DNA of 64,000 bases, from contig JABXHM010000086.1 in assembly GCA_013373625.1 (NCBI GenBank), positions 1-64,000 on the forward strand. Direction: 5' to 3'. Position 1 is the first letter of the stretch. Each line of letters starts with the position of its first letter. Source of the stretch: Alteromonadaceae bacterium (GTDB lineage Bacteria > Pseudomonadota > Gammaproteobacteria > Enterobacterales > Alteromonadaceae). Below the pieces are notes generated by a model, which was not told where the DNA came from, searched no databases, and worked only from the letters and a program-made list of their open reading frames with translations. Positions 8,180-17,993 of this stretch are shown here, piece after piece. Both the position numbers and the translations under genes were made by a program.

Positions 8180-9595
8180 TTAGAACGGCAGTCCCATAGG
8201 CTGGCCATTGAGCATGGCGTTGGCGTTTTCCATACTAAAGGTAATTTCATAACCTTCATCTACTTTGCTTAATATGCCTTGCTGCACAAATGCATCAATG
8301 GTTGCTTGTGACTGTTGTGTAATTAACGCATCTTGTTCGGCTTCGCTCATTTGAGCAAACTGCGGATTAGCGCCAAGCTGGCTTTTTAGAATGAGTTCGG
8401 CGATGAATAACGCCGCGTCTTTCTCTACAGCTAATTTAGCGTCAACCACCGCATGCTCAGCCCAAAATGCCGGGTTTTCAAGTCGGGCAGGCAATGCGTC
8501 AATATCGACAAGCTTGGCGTTTGCAAAGCCGTTCACCTTTGACTCATTGATGACCCCTTTGATTACCGGTATATTCAGTTCAGGATTTACCTGTAACTGA
8601 GCCAGGCCAGCCTCTTGCATAAATGCCTGCAAGATCGCTTCTGTTTGCTCAGGGGCGTTGACGATGTCTTCCGAGAGTGCCTGATAAGCGATGAAGAAAC
8701 GCCTTTGCAGATTGGCAATTTCAATATCAAGCTGGATGTCCTGCATTGTTACTTCGCTGTTTGTAAATTTCGCAACTTTAGATGAAATTAGCATGGCACC
8801 GAGCTCAGTACTGTCGTTGTAACTGGTCACTGAATCCATAACGATATTTTCTAGTTTTGTTTCGACATTGGTGGCGGGATTCACCATTGTTATGGCATCA
8901 ATACTAAAAGATGCTTCGCTGTCATAGAGCGGGTTGTCCCAGGCTTGCATTAGCCCCGTTTCTAAATCTGCATCGAGAGACATGTTGTTGATAGAGGCGA
9001 TTGGGGTGCCTTGCATTGATACCTCTAAAGACAATGGTTGATCAGTTTCGTAGTCCATAGAGTCTGAGGCTAAGCTTGCATGACCCTGCCAGCCGGTTAC
9101 CGATAATGTTAAACCACTTTGAGGGTCTGTATAGGTTAATGCTGGAATAACGTCAGTGTAAGAAACAGTACCGAACAAGTTGATAATACCTTCGGCAGCG
9201 TAAATATATTCACTATCATCAGCCAGTGTTAGTTGTGCATTAGGTTCTGCAAGCTTCATTTTAACCTGCCAGTCAACCCAGCCTATTGCTAAACCTGATT
9301 GGGTTAAAAAAGGACCGTGTTGCGCTGTTATAGGAATAGAAAAAGAAAAGGCGGCTTGGTCAGTCGTGTTTACGGTGTTGCCAAACGTAGCCATGTCCAG
9401 GGTAATAACTAAAGAAGCGGTTGTTGAAAACCAACGTTGATCACGTTCTTCAATCCTGGCTTGATACATGGGCTGCTCACTGAGTTTTTCAGCAAAAGCA
9501 TCTAACTGCCCGTTAAAGGAATTGCCGGCAAATTTAGGCCCTGCCAGACCAATAATAACCAGTAAAAGCAAAAGGGCGAGGAACAATTTTTTCAT
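8180..9595 (-). CDS. DUF945 (YdgA family) envelope protein
   Basis: A 471-residue protein with a single N-terminal membrane anchor (MKKLFLALLLLLVIIGLAGP) and a large extracytoplasmic region of the DUF945/YdgA family. The conserved start of the mature part (Y..RIEERDQRWFSTTASLVITLD) is recognisable, as are repeated beta-rich segments and a Met-rich C-terminus. Family members are inner-membrane-anchored periplasmic proteins of poorly known role. The start at 9595 is preferred because AAGGATG lies upstream; the frame extends to 9643 without support. It converges on the two-TM protein gene. Confidence 0.85.
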   Translation of the reverse strand: MKKLFLALLLLLVIIGLAGPKFAGNSFNGQLDAFAEKLSEQPMYQARIEERDQRWFSTTASLVITLDMATFGNTVNTTDQAAFSFSIPITAQHGPFLTQSGLAIGWVDWQVKMKLAEPNAQLTLADDSEYIYAAEGIINLFGTVSYTDVIPALTYTDPQSGLTLSVTGWQGHASLASDSMDYETDQPLSLEVSMQGTPIASINNMSLDADLETGLMQAWDNPLYDSEASFSIDAITMVNPATNVETKLENIVMDSVTSYNDSTELGAMLISSKVAKFTNSEVTMQDIQLDIEIANLQRRFFIAYQALSEDIVNAPEQTEAILQAFMQEAGLAQLQVNPELNIPVIKGVINESKVNGFANAKLVDIDALPARLENPAFWAEHAVVDAKLAVEKDAALFIAELILKSQLGANPQFAQMSEAEQDALITQQSQATIDAFVQQGILSKVDEGYEITFSMENANAMLNGQPMGLPF

Positions 9596-9975
9596 GTTAC
9601 ATCCTTGTTTAATCAATAAATAATAATCAGCGACATCGCACATCCCGTCTTTATAAAACTATTCAACCTTGCTGTATAAGACGACATGAATAACACATCC
9701 CATTTACGAGCACTCTATCGTGAAATGTGCTTAAGTCAAATTTAGCCATAAAATAAGGGAGAGTTGAGCATAATTCAGTATTGCGTCATTTGCCTTGGTT
9801 AAGTTTGGCGAGAGCCAGTCTGGACGTTCTGTTGCGGTAGATCCTAGTGTAATGTTGTAACATATCTATGATTTGTGGCGATTGGCCGTAACTGAAAGGT
9901 AAGCAATTGTTTTTAAGACTCGAAAGTGTAATCGTATAAAAAATACAGTTAGTTATTTTATTTGGAGTCTCATCA
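9596..9975. other. Divergent intergenic region, DUF945 / PLP enzyme
   Basis: About 380 bases between two divergent genes. No frame, RNA gene or strong dyad recognised. It must hold both promoters; an AT-rich stretch near 9905-9965 (including TATAAAAAATACAG) precedes the PLP-enzyme gene. Confidence 0.3.
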
Positions 9976-11274
9976 ATGTCAGCCCAACTTATTTCCCGGC
10001 GTCAACTGCTGCAACAGTCTTTGTTTTTATCTGGTTCACTATTGAGTGCTCAGGCGCTTGCTACTCAGTGGCCAGCCTTGCCCGATAGCAGTATGTCCGC
10101 TGCTGATTTGGCGCGGAGCGAAGCCTACTGGCAGTCGATAAGTGCGTTTTACAAAAAGGCGGGGGGAATTGTAAACCTTGAACATGGTTACTGGGGCAAG
10201 ATGTCATTACCGGTAGAGCAGTCTTACATTACACTGACTGAGATGGTTAACCAGCAACTCTCTTATTACGCCCGTAAAGACTGGTATCGAGATGCTCAGG
10301 GCGCGGTTGACGCGATCGCCAAATCGCTAGCCGTGCCTGCCGAAGAAATCGCTCTTACCCGAAATGCTACGGAAGCCATGCATAATTTGCTGTTCCAGTA
10401 CAAAGGCATTCAACCCGGCGACACGTTATTATGGGCCGATATCGACTACCCGGCTTTTCAGCGAACAATGGCTGCGGTGGCCGAACAGCGCGGAGCTAAA
10501 GGCGTTGAAATGACCTTACCAGCTCAGGCTAACAAGCAACAACTGCTGGATGTATATAAAGACAAGATCCGCACAACAGCCAACCTTAAACTGATGCTCC
10601 TCACTCATGCGTCAAATCAGCATGGGCTGATCCTACCCGTGGCTGAAATTGCCGCGTTTGCCAGGCAACACGGTGTCGATGTGATATGTGACTGCGCGCA
10701 GTCCTGGGGGCTTATCGATTTTACTTTGCCAGAACTGAATGTCGATTGGGCGGTGTTTAATTTGCATAAGTGGATTGGTTCGCCGGTCGGCGTAGGGGCG
10801 TTGTATATGCGCAAGGGCACGCTGAATAAAGTTGCACCTTATCCGGGGGAGTCCGATCCAGACAATGTACTCGTGCATAAGCGCGTGCACATGGCCACGT
10901 CTAACTTTGCGGCATTCCTTGCCGTACCGGATGCCATTCAATTTCATAATAAGGTGGGGCCGGCCGCTAAAATGGCTCGTCTCAAGTATCTCCGGGAACA
11001 CTGGGTTAGCCAGGCGCGTAAGATGTCTCACATTGAAGTGTTGGGGGCAACCGATAATGCCAGTGCCAGCGGTATGGGGGCTTTTCGCATAGCCGGGCAA
11101 ACCAGCCGCGAACAGATTAATGCATTACAGCAGCGCCTGGAAAAAGAGTTTGGGGTGTTCACCGTGGGGCGTCATGATTTGGCCAGTGGTAGCTGTATTC
11201 GCGTTACGCCGCAGGTATTTACCACTTTAAAAGAAATCGACATGCTGGTAGCGGCCCTGGCTAAACTGGCCTGA
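9976..11274 (+). CDS. Tat-exported class V aminotransferase-fold PLP enzyme
   Basis: 432 residues. The N-terminus MSAQLISRRQLLQQSLFLSG is a twin-arginine signal followed by a hydrophobic stretch and ALA cleavage site. The rest is a fold-type I PLP enzyme of the class V/isopenicillin-N-epimerase (CefD)-like group: RNATEAMH near residue 130 (phosphate/substrate contact), DCAQSWG near 238 (Asp to pyridine nitrogen), and the Schiff-base lysine in NLHKWIGSPVG near 264. Tat export suits a cofactor-loaded enzyme that folds in the cytoplasm. Reaction unknown: desulfurase, epimerase and aminotransferase activities all occur in this fold. It stands alone, with TTTGGAG just ahead of the start. Confidence 0.87.
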   Translation: MSAQLISRRQLLQQSLFLSGSLLSAQALATQWPALPDSSMSAADLARSEAYWQSISAFYKKAGGIVNLEHGYWGKMSLPVEQSYITLTEMVNQQLSYYARKDWYRDAQGAVDAIAKSLAVPAEEIALTRNATEAMHNLLFQYKGIQPGDTLLWADIDYPAFQRTMAAVAEQRGAKGVEMTLPAQANKQQLLDVYKDKIRTTANLKLMLLTHASNQHGLILPVAEIAAFARQHGVDVICDCAQSWGLIDFTLPELNVDWAVFNLHKWIGSPVGVGALYMRKGTLNKVAPYPGESDPDNVLVHKRVHMATSNFAAFLAVPDAIQFHNKVGPAAKMARLKYLREHWVSQARKMSHIEVLGATDNASASGMGAFRIAGQTSREQINALQQRLEKEFGVFTVGRHDLASGSCIRVTPQVFTTLKEIDMLVAALAKLA

Positions 11275-11475
11275 ATCAGGCTAAGGTTCAGACAGAGAGT
11301 ATCACGTCTCATTACAGACTTTTGTACGCTTGAAAATTGGTGTAAATACCTGTGTTGAACTGCCAGGAAGTGCACATAACTCTGGCAACGGTGGTGTTTA
11401 GTCTGATGCGCAAACGATGTCGCACCAGTCTCTGTTCGCGCCTATGCTGGGTATGGTGACCAACCAGGTATACCT

Positions 11476-12204
11476 TTATTTTATTGAGAATGGTGTGAAG
11501 TTGGTGTGTTCGTCATACACATCAACGCCCTCTGCTTTTTTCAGGACCGCAATTACCTTATAAGTAACCGGCGTTAATATAACCTCCCAGAGAACTTTCA
11601 GGCCGTAATTGGTGAGGGCCACCGTAACAATCAATTCAGTACTCCAGATCCCCCAGAATGCCACAGGATAAAACACGATTGAATCGACAGCCTGACCCAC
11701 AATAGTTGAACCGATCGTGCGCTGATACAATGCTTTGCCCTGACTGCGAACTTTCATGCGGGCCATAACAAAAGCATTGGTAAATTCGCCCAGCCAAATG
11801 GCCAGCACAGAAGCCAGAACAATTCGCGGTGCTTGTCCGAAGTTCATGGCGAAACTTTCTTGTCGACTAATACCACCGACATCCTGGTTCCAGCCGGTCG
11901 CTGGCGGCATTGTGGTAATAAACCAAGCCATGAAGGCGGCAAATGCGGCGGCAAAGAAACCAGCCCAAATTGCTCTGCGGGCCCGCTGGTAGCCGTATAC
12001 TTCAGTAAGAACGTCACCCAGTACATAAGAGAGTGGAAAAAAAATGACACCAGCGCCAAAGGTGAATCCGGCAATTTCGGCGACCTTGCCTGCACCAATA
12101 ATATTTGAACAAACAATCAAAATACAGGTCGCAGCTAACATGAAATCGAAAAAGCGAAAATGTCGGGTTGAGGTATCGGTAACTCTGTTGAGTGACGAAG
12201 TCAT
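11476..12204 (-). CDS. yhhQ: Queuosine precursor transporter (VUT family)
   Basis: 242 residues, about six membrane helices. It belongs to the VUT/YhhQ family, which imports queuosine precursors such as preQ0/preQ1 across the inner membrane. Typical pieces are SNIIGAGK, the GVIFFPLSYVLGDVLTEVYGY block with its acidic pair, RR following it, and WLGEFTNAFVMARMK and GSTIVGQAVDS in the second half. I looked for a preQ1 riboswitch in the 5' region and saw none. No other queuosine gene is nearby. Confidence 0.92.
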   Translation of the reverse strand: MTSSLNRVTDTSTRHFRFFDFMLAATCILIVCSNIIGAGKVAEIAGFTFGAGVIFFPLSYVLGDVLTEVYGYQRARRAIWAGFFAAAFAAFMAWFITTMPPATGWNQDVGGISRQESFAMNFGQAPRIVLASVLAIWLGEFTNAFVMARMKVRSQGKALYQRTIGSTIVGQAVDSIVFYPVAFWGIWSTELIVTVALTNYGLKVLWEVILTPVTYKVIAVLKKAEGVDVYDEHTNFTPFSIK

Positions 12205-12490
12205 AGTTATGGGTTCTGAATAGTCCGGACAGCCAGTGTGTCATAGCGAGTTATTACTGGCAAATAGCGGCGTCTACACTATATTTGAAATAGGGAATGC
12301 GAGCGCTTTTTATACCAACGTACCTTCAATTAATCTATTCGGTGTTAGCTAAATTGGCAATATGGCCTGCCTTTACTATTTCTGGCACGGTAATTGTTTA
12401 ATTTTGTAGTAGTGATGATGTAGCAGAAAAATATCAAACGTCATATGGAACCAATTTGCATCTGACACATAACAAACCAGGTTTAATGTA

Positions 12491-13036
12491 GTGACTAACA
12501 AAATAAACAGTATGCAAATACCCACAATTATTGATATTGAAGCGAGCGGATTTGGTTCGCATGGTTACCCTATCGAGGTGGGAGTAATACGTAGCGACGG
12601 CGCTCGTTTTTGCCGACTTATTAAGCCGTTTGAGCACTGGACACACTGGGATAACAACGCAGAAGCGTTGCATGGAATCAGCCGGGAGCACCTTAGTGAA
12701 TTTGGCTCCGATGGGTATGATGTTTGTTTGAAATTAAACGATTTTCTTGCGAATTCAGTTGTTTATTCAGACGGTTGGGTAGTTGATCACCCTTGGCTTA
12801 TCAAGTTATATGCAGCCTCGGGTGTCGAAATGACATTCAGCGTTCGCGCTCTTGAATATGTATTAAATGAATATCAAATGGAACACTGGTTGGCGGTTAA
12901 AAACCGTGTCGTGGCGCGGTTTAACGGCAAGCGACACCGTGCCAGCACTGATGCCGAAATTATTCAGCAAACCTTTATGCAAACGCAGCCAGTCGTTTCT
13001 TCGCCGCGCCCACATTTGGCGGTAGGCAACGGTTAG
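12491..13036 (+). CDS. DEDDh 3'-5' exonuclease (DnaQ-like)
   Basis: 181 residues with the exonuclease fold of the DnaQ/RNase T superfamily. Exo I is DIEASGFG (Asp15, Glu17), a middle Asp is in WVVDHPWL near residue 99, and the C-terminal HRASTDAE supplies the DEDDh His and Asp. It is shorter than proofreading subunits and similar to small stand-alone exonucleases acting on short DNA or RNA. A GTG start at 12491 gives the frame used; an ATG at codon 8 is possible, and neither has a strong ribosome binding site. Confidence 0.82.
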   Translation: MTNKINSMQIPTIIDIEASGFGSHGYPIEVGVIRSDGARFCRLIKPFEHWTHWDNNAEALHGISREHLSEFGSDGYDVCLKLNDFLANSVVYSDGWVVDHPWLIKLYAASGVEMTFSVRALEYVLNEYQMEHWLAVKNRVVARFNGKRHRASTDAEIIQQTFMQTQPVVSSPRPHLAVGNG

Positions 13037-13070
13037 ATATTCACCGTGTCTGTCATCAGGAACGCTTATC

Positions 13071-13763
13071 ATGAAAACAATCGGACTGATCGGTGGCATG
13101 AGCTGGGAGTCTACCAGCTTGTACTATCAGTATATCAACCACGAAATAAAAGCCAGAAAAGGCGGCCTGCACAGCGCACCGCTGATGCTTTATAGTGTCG
13201 ACTTTGCCGAAATAGCCAATCTGCAACATGCTAATAACTGGCCAATGCTGGGTCAGCAATTGGCGAATATTGCGACGAAATTAGAAGGCGCAGGGGCGGA
13301 GGGTTTGATTATTTGCACCAATACGATGCATTACGTGGCGAGTGACGTTTCGCAGGCGGTGCGGATCCCGCTGCTACATATCGGCGATGCAATCGCTAAT
13401 GCTTGTCTGGTACAGGGCATTTCTAAAGTCGGGCTACTGGGCACCCGTTTTACAATGGAAGCGACATTTTTGCGTCAGCACTTGCAAAATGCTGGCCTGT
13501 CGGTGCTGACACCGGGTGAGAGTGAGCGAAACCTGATTCACGATGTGATATATCAGGAGTTGTGTGTGGGTAAGATTAATCCCGATTCCAAACAGTTGTT
13601 CCGGGCTATTATTGGTCGTCTTGGCGAAAACGGTGCACAGGCTGTGGTTCTGGGCTGTACAGAAATTGGTTTACTTATTCGTTCAACAGATGTGGATTTA
13701 CCGCTGCTCGACACGACTGAATTGCATGCTAAAGCCGCGGCAGACTTTATTACTTCAGATTAG
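13071..13763 (+). CDS. Aspartate/glutamate racemase family protein (YgeA-like)
   Basis: 230 residues. Two catalytic cysteines in the expected contexts, Cys82 (IICTNTMH) and Cys196 (LGCTEIG), and the N-terminal GLIGGMSWEST identify the Asp/Glu/hydantoin racemase superfamily, closest to YgeA-type broad-specificity amino-acid racemases. These cytoplasmic, PLP-independent enzymes use a two-cysteine acid/base pair. Length is normal. It follows the exonuclease by 34 bp, so the two may be co-transcribed, and its stop abuts the stop of the convergent gene with no space between. Confidence 0.92.
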   Translation: MKTIGLIGGMSWESTSLYYQYINHEIKARKGGLHSAPLMLYSVDFAEIANLQHANNWPMLGQQLANIATKLEGAGAEGLIICTNTMHYVASDVSQAVRIPLLHIGDAIANACLVQGISKVGLLGTRFTMEATFLRQHLQNAGLSVLTPGESERNLIHDVIYQELCVGKINPDSKQLFRAIIGRLGENGAQAVVLGCTEIGLLIRSTDVDLPLLDTTELHAKAAADFITSD

Positions 13764-14276
13764 TTAAAAGTAATAGTGAACCCCCATCACTAAAGAATTA
13801 ATGTCTTCTGCACCGATGTCACGATATTCGTAGCCTACAGCCATTCCAAATCCTTGTTGCTCGCCAAATTGCCAGCCGACACTCGCGGCCCGATCATGAT
13901 CGCCCAATAATGGCATAACTAACGTTTGGTGCGAGAGAGTGTACTGAGTTGACCGGATAGAGGCATAAATCCAATGTGGTGTATTTACCGGTAACGCACG
14001 GCGAGCCGATAAGCTAAAGGCTCGCACGCCGGATATTCGTATTGGTACCAAAGGCGTATTGTTGCCATAACGGGCGTTATATGAACGGTTTACTTGTAGA
14101 CTAAAATTCCAATTGGGTAATCGTTTACTCTGGTAGGCAATAAAATAATCATCATTTCCTACAGGACTTAGCATTAAGGGAGACTCCGCCAGCACAGATG
14201 CTGCGCTTGCAGGGAAAGTGTACAGTAAACTCGCAACCAGACTAACGATTAACGAGCGAAGTGTGGGCCCATTCAT
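13764..14276 (-). CDS. Predicted secreted beta-barrel (outer membrane) protein
   Basis: 170 residues. A signal peptide (to ASAA near residue 26) is followed by alternating hydrophobic/polar strands rich in Tyr, Ser and Arg (WNFSLQVNRSYNARYG, HWIYASIRSTQYTLSHQ, GFGMAVGYEYRD) and a C-terminal aromatic residue (GVHYYF), all features of small outer-membrane barrels recognised by the Bam complex. No family is recognised. Function unknown. Confidence 0.65.
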   Translation of the reverse strand: MNGPTLRSLIVSLVASLLYTFPASAASVLAESPLMLSPVGNDDYFIAYQSKRLPNWNFSLQVNRSYNARYGNNTPLVPIRISGVRAFSLSARRALPVNTPHWIYASIRSTQYTLSHQTLVMPLLGDHDRAASVGWQFGEQQGFGMAVGYEYRDIGAEDINSLVMGVHYYF

Positions 14277-14639
14277 TTGTGTGGTGTTCCATTCAGAGTA
14301 GCGACCATGATACCAGGTGCGATTAAACGCCCGTTAAACAAACTATAGCTTTTCTCTGTTTCTATACAAGTGTAGTGGCTAAAAAATATGCATTTTTAAG
14401 CGGCGTTCTATAGCGTAGTGGCAAATAATCAACTAAATTTAAAGACCGGCTCTGAATTATTAGTCAGTAATGTGCAGCCAATGACTCGCATTGTGCCGGA
14501 GCAGATAGATAAAAAACGCCAGGTATTTTCAAATCAACGCAGTATTTCACTTTAATACAACCTCTGAATTGCTTTTCAGGACTCAGGATAAAAGGACATC
14601 AATGTTTCGGCACAGGATTAGCCAATTGAGGAGCAGCGA
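14277..14639. other. Divergent intergenic region, barrel protein / CYTH protein
   Basis: About 360 AT-rich bases holding the two divergent promoters. No tRNA or riboswitch recognised. A 25-codon frame at about 14601 with AAAGGA upstream overlaps the CYTH gene in another frame and looks fortuitous. Confidence 0.3.
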
Positions 14640-15137
14640 ATGCATACAGAATGGCAAAACGAAAGGAAGTTTGTTGTAACGTACTTACCTGTGGGGCTTT
14701 TGAAAAAAGCCCGCTCAATGTGTATGAGAGAGGGTTATCTCGCAATACAATCTGAGCATCAGGTGCAAATCAGTGACTGCGGTGGTCGTTATAGTATGAC
14801 CATCAGGCGAGGTAAACGGCTAAAGATTGAGGAAACTGAAATTCCTCTGTCAGCGGAACAATTTCAACAAATGTGGCCGCTCACTCAGCATTTGCGTATC
14901 GAGAAATCACGCTATCGGGTGGAGCTTGTTGACCATAGGTTAAGTTTGGATGTCTTTGGTCGGCATCTTCAAGGGCTAATTATGGCAACGGCATTGTTTG
15001 ACAGCGAAATTAGTCGTCAACAGTTCACGTTGCCCGATTACGCTGATTTTGAGGTTACGCACCGGCGGGAATACCAAAACGAACACCTGGCCAGGGTTGG
15101 AATGCCAGCGTCGCCAGCACTGTTGAATACCTATTGA
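14640..15137 (+). CDS. CYTH domain protein
   Basis: 165 residues covering a single CYTH (CyaB/thiamine triphosphatase) domain, a triphosphate tunnel fold. The N-terminal ExExK-like strand is NERKFVV (residues 7-13), followed by TIRRGKRLKIEETEIPL, RIEKSRYRVEL and the closing acidic strand DFEVTHRREYQNEHLA. Bacterial single-domain CYTH proteins hydrolyse inorganic triphosphate or related compounds with Mg or Mn. The first Glu of the usual EIERKF is Asn-Glu here. Start has GAGGAGC upstream. The substrate cannot be named. Confidence 0.8.
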   Translation: MHTEWQNERKFVVTYLPVGLLKKARSMCMREGYLAIQSEHQVQISDCGGRYSMTIRRGKRLKIEETEIPLSAEQFQQMWPLTQHLRIEKSRYRVELVDHRLSLDVFGRHLQGLIMATALFDSEISRQQFTLPDYADFEVTHRREYQNEHLARVGMPASPALLNTY

Positions 15138-15187
15138 GTGGTGTTGTCAGTACGCAATACGTACTGACAACCTCAGTTTAGTGACAT

Positions 15188-16336
15188 TCAGCCAATAGCT
15201 GCTCGTAATGCCTCAGCTTTGTCTGTTGCTTCCCAAGGAAACTGCTCACGGCCAAAATGTCCATAAGCTGCTGTAGCCTGATAAATGGGCCGTTCAAGAT
15301 CAAGCATTTTGATTAAACCGTAAGGACGCAAATCAAAGTGCTCTTTAACCAGCGCAACCAGCGTGGCTTCATCAATATTACTGGTTCCAAACGTATCAAT
15401 GCTGATTGAAGTTGGCTCCGCCACACCAATGGCGTAAGAAACCTGAATTTCACACCGCTTGGCCAGGCCTGCTGCAACGATATTCTTTGCCACGTAGCGG
15501 CCAGCGTATGCGGCTGAACGGTCAACCTTAGACGGATCTTTACCTGAGAAAGCGCCGCCACCATGACGAGCCATACCGCCATACGTATCAACAATAATCT
15601 TACGACCAGTTAATCCGCAATCACCCATTGGCCCACCAATAACAAAACGGCCTGTAGGGTTGATATGAAATTTCGTCTTTGCCGTAAGCCACTCGGCCGG
15701 TAATACCGGCTTGATCACTTCTTCCATTACCGCTTCACGCACGGTGCTGGTTGCCACAGAGTCGCAATGTTGGGTCGATAGTACAACGGCATCAATACCG
15801 ACAGGCACGTTATCTTCGTATATAAACGTTACCTGACTTTTAGCATCCGGACGCAGCCACTCGAGTTTACCTGATTTACGTAACTCAGCCTGACGCTGCA
15901 CCAACCGGTGAGAGTAGGTTATGGGTGCAGGCATGAGTACGTCAGTTTCATTGGTCGCGTAGCCAAACATTAACCCCTGATCGCCAGCCCCCTGTTCTTC
16001 TGGGCGAGAGCGGTCAACACCCTGATTGATATCCGGAGACTGTTTACCGATAGCATTTAATACGGCACAGGACTCGGCATCAAAACCCATATCCGAATGG
16101 GTGTAGCCAATATCTTTTACGGTTTGACGGGTAAGTTCTTCGATATCGACCCAGGCCGATGTGGTAATTTCGCCACCGACCAGAACCATACCGGTTTTTA
16201 CATAGGTTTCGCAGGCAACACGGGCCTGGGGATCTTGCTGTAAAATCGCGTCGAGTACAGCATCGGAAATCTGGTCGGCAATTTTGTCCGGGTGACCTTC
16301 AGAAACTGACTCGGACGTAAATAAGTGGGCTGCCAT
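15188..16336 (-). CDS. metK: S-adenosylmethionine synthetase
   Basis: 382 residues, full length. It makes S-adenosylmethionine from methionine and ATP in the cytoplasm as a tetramer. All signature blocks are present: [17 protein letters not shown] at the N-terminus, [13 protein letters not shown] in the middle, [20 protein letters not shown] and the closing FGREQFPWE. The start has GGAGC six bases upstream. The 5' region carries four MetJ boxes, so it is expected to be repressed by MetJ-SAM. In many gammaproteobacteria metK and the epd-pgk-fba genes are neighbours, as here. Confidence 0.98.
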   Translation of the reverse strand: MAAHLFTSESVSEGHPDKIADQISDAVLDAILQQDPQARVACETYVKTGMVLVGGEITTSAWVDIEELTRQTVKDIGYTHSDMGFDAESCAVLNAIGKQSPDINQGVDRSRPEEQGAGDQGLMFGYATNETDVLMPAPITYSHRLVQRQAELRKSGKLEWLRPDAKSQVTFIYEDNVPVGIDAVVLSTQHCDSVATSTVREAVMEEVIKPVLPAEWLTAKTKFHINPTGRFVIGGPMGDCGLTGRKIIVDTYGGMARHGGGAFSGKDPSKVDRSAAYAGRYVAKNIVAAGLAKRCEIQVSYAIGVAEPTSISIDTFGTSNIDEATLVALVKEHFDLRPYGLIKMLDLERPIYQATAAYGHFGREQFPWEATDKAEALRAAIG

Positions 16337-16486
16337 ACATGCTCCGTATTAATAAAATGTCGTAATTCAGGTGTTGTTACATATCCAACTGATAACTCTA
16401 TACAGTATAACTGCGTATAGGGTTTGCTTGTTTGAGATGTTGTAATCAACTTTATGACTACTATTGTAGCAAGCCGAATTATAAAT

Positions 16487-16518
16487 ACCAGTCTTTACTT
16501 CTGGACGTCTAAAAGTCT
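16487..16518 (-). promoter_or_regulatory. MetJ operator, four tandem met boxes upstream of metK
   Basis: Read on the minus strand, four contiguous 8-bp units occur: AGACTTTT, AGACGTCC, AGAAGTAA, AGACTGGT. The consensus met box is AGACGTCT, and MetJ needs at least two adjacent boxes. A TATAAT hexamer lies just downstream toward metK (16478-16483), so the boxes cover the likely -35 region of the promoter. metJ itself is not in the window. Confidence 0.85.
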
Positions 16519-16939
16519 ATTTGTTACGTTATCTTGACACTAAAGGGACGCTTGCGGCCAGATTCAGAATATTACCCTGTTTTGTTTAGTCGAAAGCGCA
16601 AAATACGCCCGGGTGACCGAAAACACATTGAACTGCACTGGCCGGTGGGTAACAATATGGCCCAAGCCTGATCCAAACGAAGGACCAGCGTTTATATGCA
16701 ACGCGAAACTGATATCAGTGAATGTGTGGGCTGATAGTGGGTGTTGCCTTAAACCCCAATAACACCAGCAATATAACGCAGGTATCGATGTGTCGGCTGT
16801 AATGGCGAATAAATGATTTATATCTATGGCGAGCCGGCATAGGTCGGTGATCTGTTTAAGCACTTCAACATTACTGTTGAAGCAGTAGTAGAGGCTACGT
16901 TGGACTGAAGCAATGCGTGAGTCTGAAGGCTGAAAAAAT
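16519..16939. other. Intergenic region between metK operator and epd
   Basis: About 420 bases without a supported gene. A perfect 8-bp hairpin CTTCAACA/TGTTGAAG (16863-16882, TTAC loop) lies about 60 bases before epd and could be part of its leader. A 131-codon minus-strand frame here (16564-16959) overlaps the epd start and shows no protein-like features. The transketolase gene that often sits here in gammaproteobacteria is absent. Confidence 0.4.
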
Positions 16940-17956
16940 ATGGTAAGAATCGCCATCAATGGCTTTGGTCGTGTAGGCCGAAATGTACTACGGGCACTGT
17001 ATGAAAGTGGCCGGAATCAATTTATACAGGTTGTGGCTATCAACGAACTGGCTGAGCCAGAAGGTATGGCACATCTGCTCAAATATGACACATCACACGG
17101 CCGGTTTGCCTGTCACGTAGAGTTGGATAACGATAAACTCACGGTTGCGGGCGATGTGATTCAGTTGTGCCATCAAGACAATATCTCAGGTTTACCCTGG
17201 GCTGAACTTGCCGTAGACATTGTACTGGAATGTACCGGACAGCATTCTGACAAACAAAGCGGGTTGGCGCACATCGCTGCCGGAGCCAGCAAAGTGCTGT
17301 TTTCGCAGCCGGGCGCGCCGGATATGGATAACACCATTATTTATGGCTGTAACGAAGATACGTTGTTGCCTGAGCATACCGTGGTGTCTAATGGCTCGTG
17401 CACTACAAATTGTATCGTGCCGGTCATCCAGGTACTTGATGAAGCTTTTGGTGTTGAGAGCGGCACAATTACTACTATTCATTCTTCGATGCATGATCAA
17501 CAGGTAATCGATGCTTATCACCCTGATCTGCGCCGCACGCGCGCTGCCAGCCAATCTATTATTCCGGTAGACACGCGTCTGGCGCGCGGTATAGAACGCA
17601 TATTGCCAAAATTTGCCGGTAAATTTGAGGCCATCGCGGTGCGTGTACCCACCATTAACGTCACTGCCATGGATTTAAGCGTCACACTGGCGCAGCAAGT
17701 TACTATAGAACAAGTAAACCAGGCCCTTAGTGAGGCCCGCACCGGGCGGCTTGCAGGCATACTCGACTACACCGAAGAGCCATTGGTATCGGTGGATTTT
17801 AACCATGATCCTCATTCGTGTATTGTAGACGGTACACAGACCAGAGTCAGTCACCGTCAACTGGTGAAAACCCTGGTATGGTGCGACAACGAATGGGGCT
17901 TTGCACATCGAATGTTAGATACCGCGCTGGCAATGTACCAGACGGGAACCCAATAA
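16940..17956 (+). CDS. epd: Erythrose-4-phosphate dehydrogenase
   Basis: 338 residues of the GAPDH superfamily. The NAD-binding start is [13 protein letters not shown], the nucleophilic Cys is in SNGSCTTNC near residue 154, and the catalytic His follows in the [11 protein letters not shown] segment. The stretch [20 protein letters not shown] is typical of Epd rather than GapA, so the likely reaction is oxidation of erythrose 4-phosphate to 4-phosphoerythronate for pyridoxal phosphate synthesis. It is the first gene of an epd-pgk-aldolase operon, 37 bp ahead of pgk. Confidence 0.95.
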   Translation: MVRIAINGFGRVGRNVLRALYESGRNQFIQVVAINELAEPEGMAHLLKYDTSHGRFACHVELDNDKLTVAGDVIQLCHQDNISGLPWAELAVDIVLECTGQHSDKQSGLAHIAAGASKVLFSQPGAPDMDNTIIYGCNEDTLLPEHTVVSNGSCTTNCIVPVIQVLDEAFGVESGTITTIHSSMHDQQVIDAYHPDLRRTRAASQSIIPVDTRLARGIERILPKFAGKFEAIAVRVPTINVTAMDLSVTLAQQVTIEQVNQALSEARTGRLAGILDYTEEPLVSVDFNHDPHSCIVDGTQTRVSHRQLVKTLVWCDNEWGFAHRMLDTALAMYQTGTQ

Positions 17957-17993
17957 CTTTTTTGAATTCAACGAAAAATGAGAAGGAAACGCT

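Noticed and set aside
12205-12490. preQ1 riboswitch upstream of the queuosine-precursor transporter
   Set aside because: No match to preQ1-I or preQ1-II core by eye.
16564-16959. 131-codon minus-strand frame between metK and epd
   Set aside because: It overlaps the epd start, lacks a ribosome binding site and has no recognisable motif.
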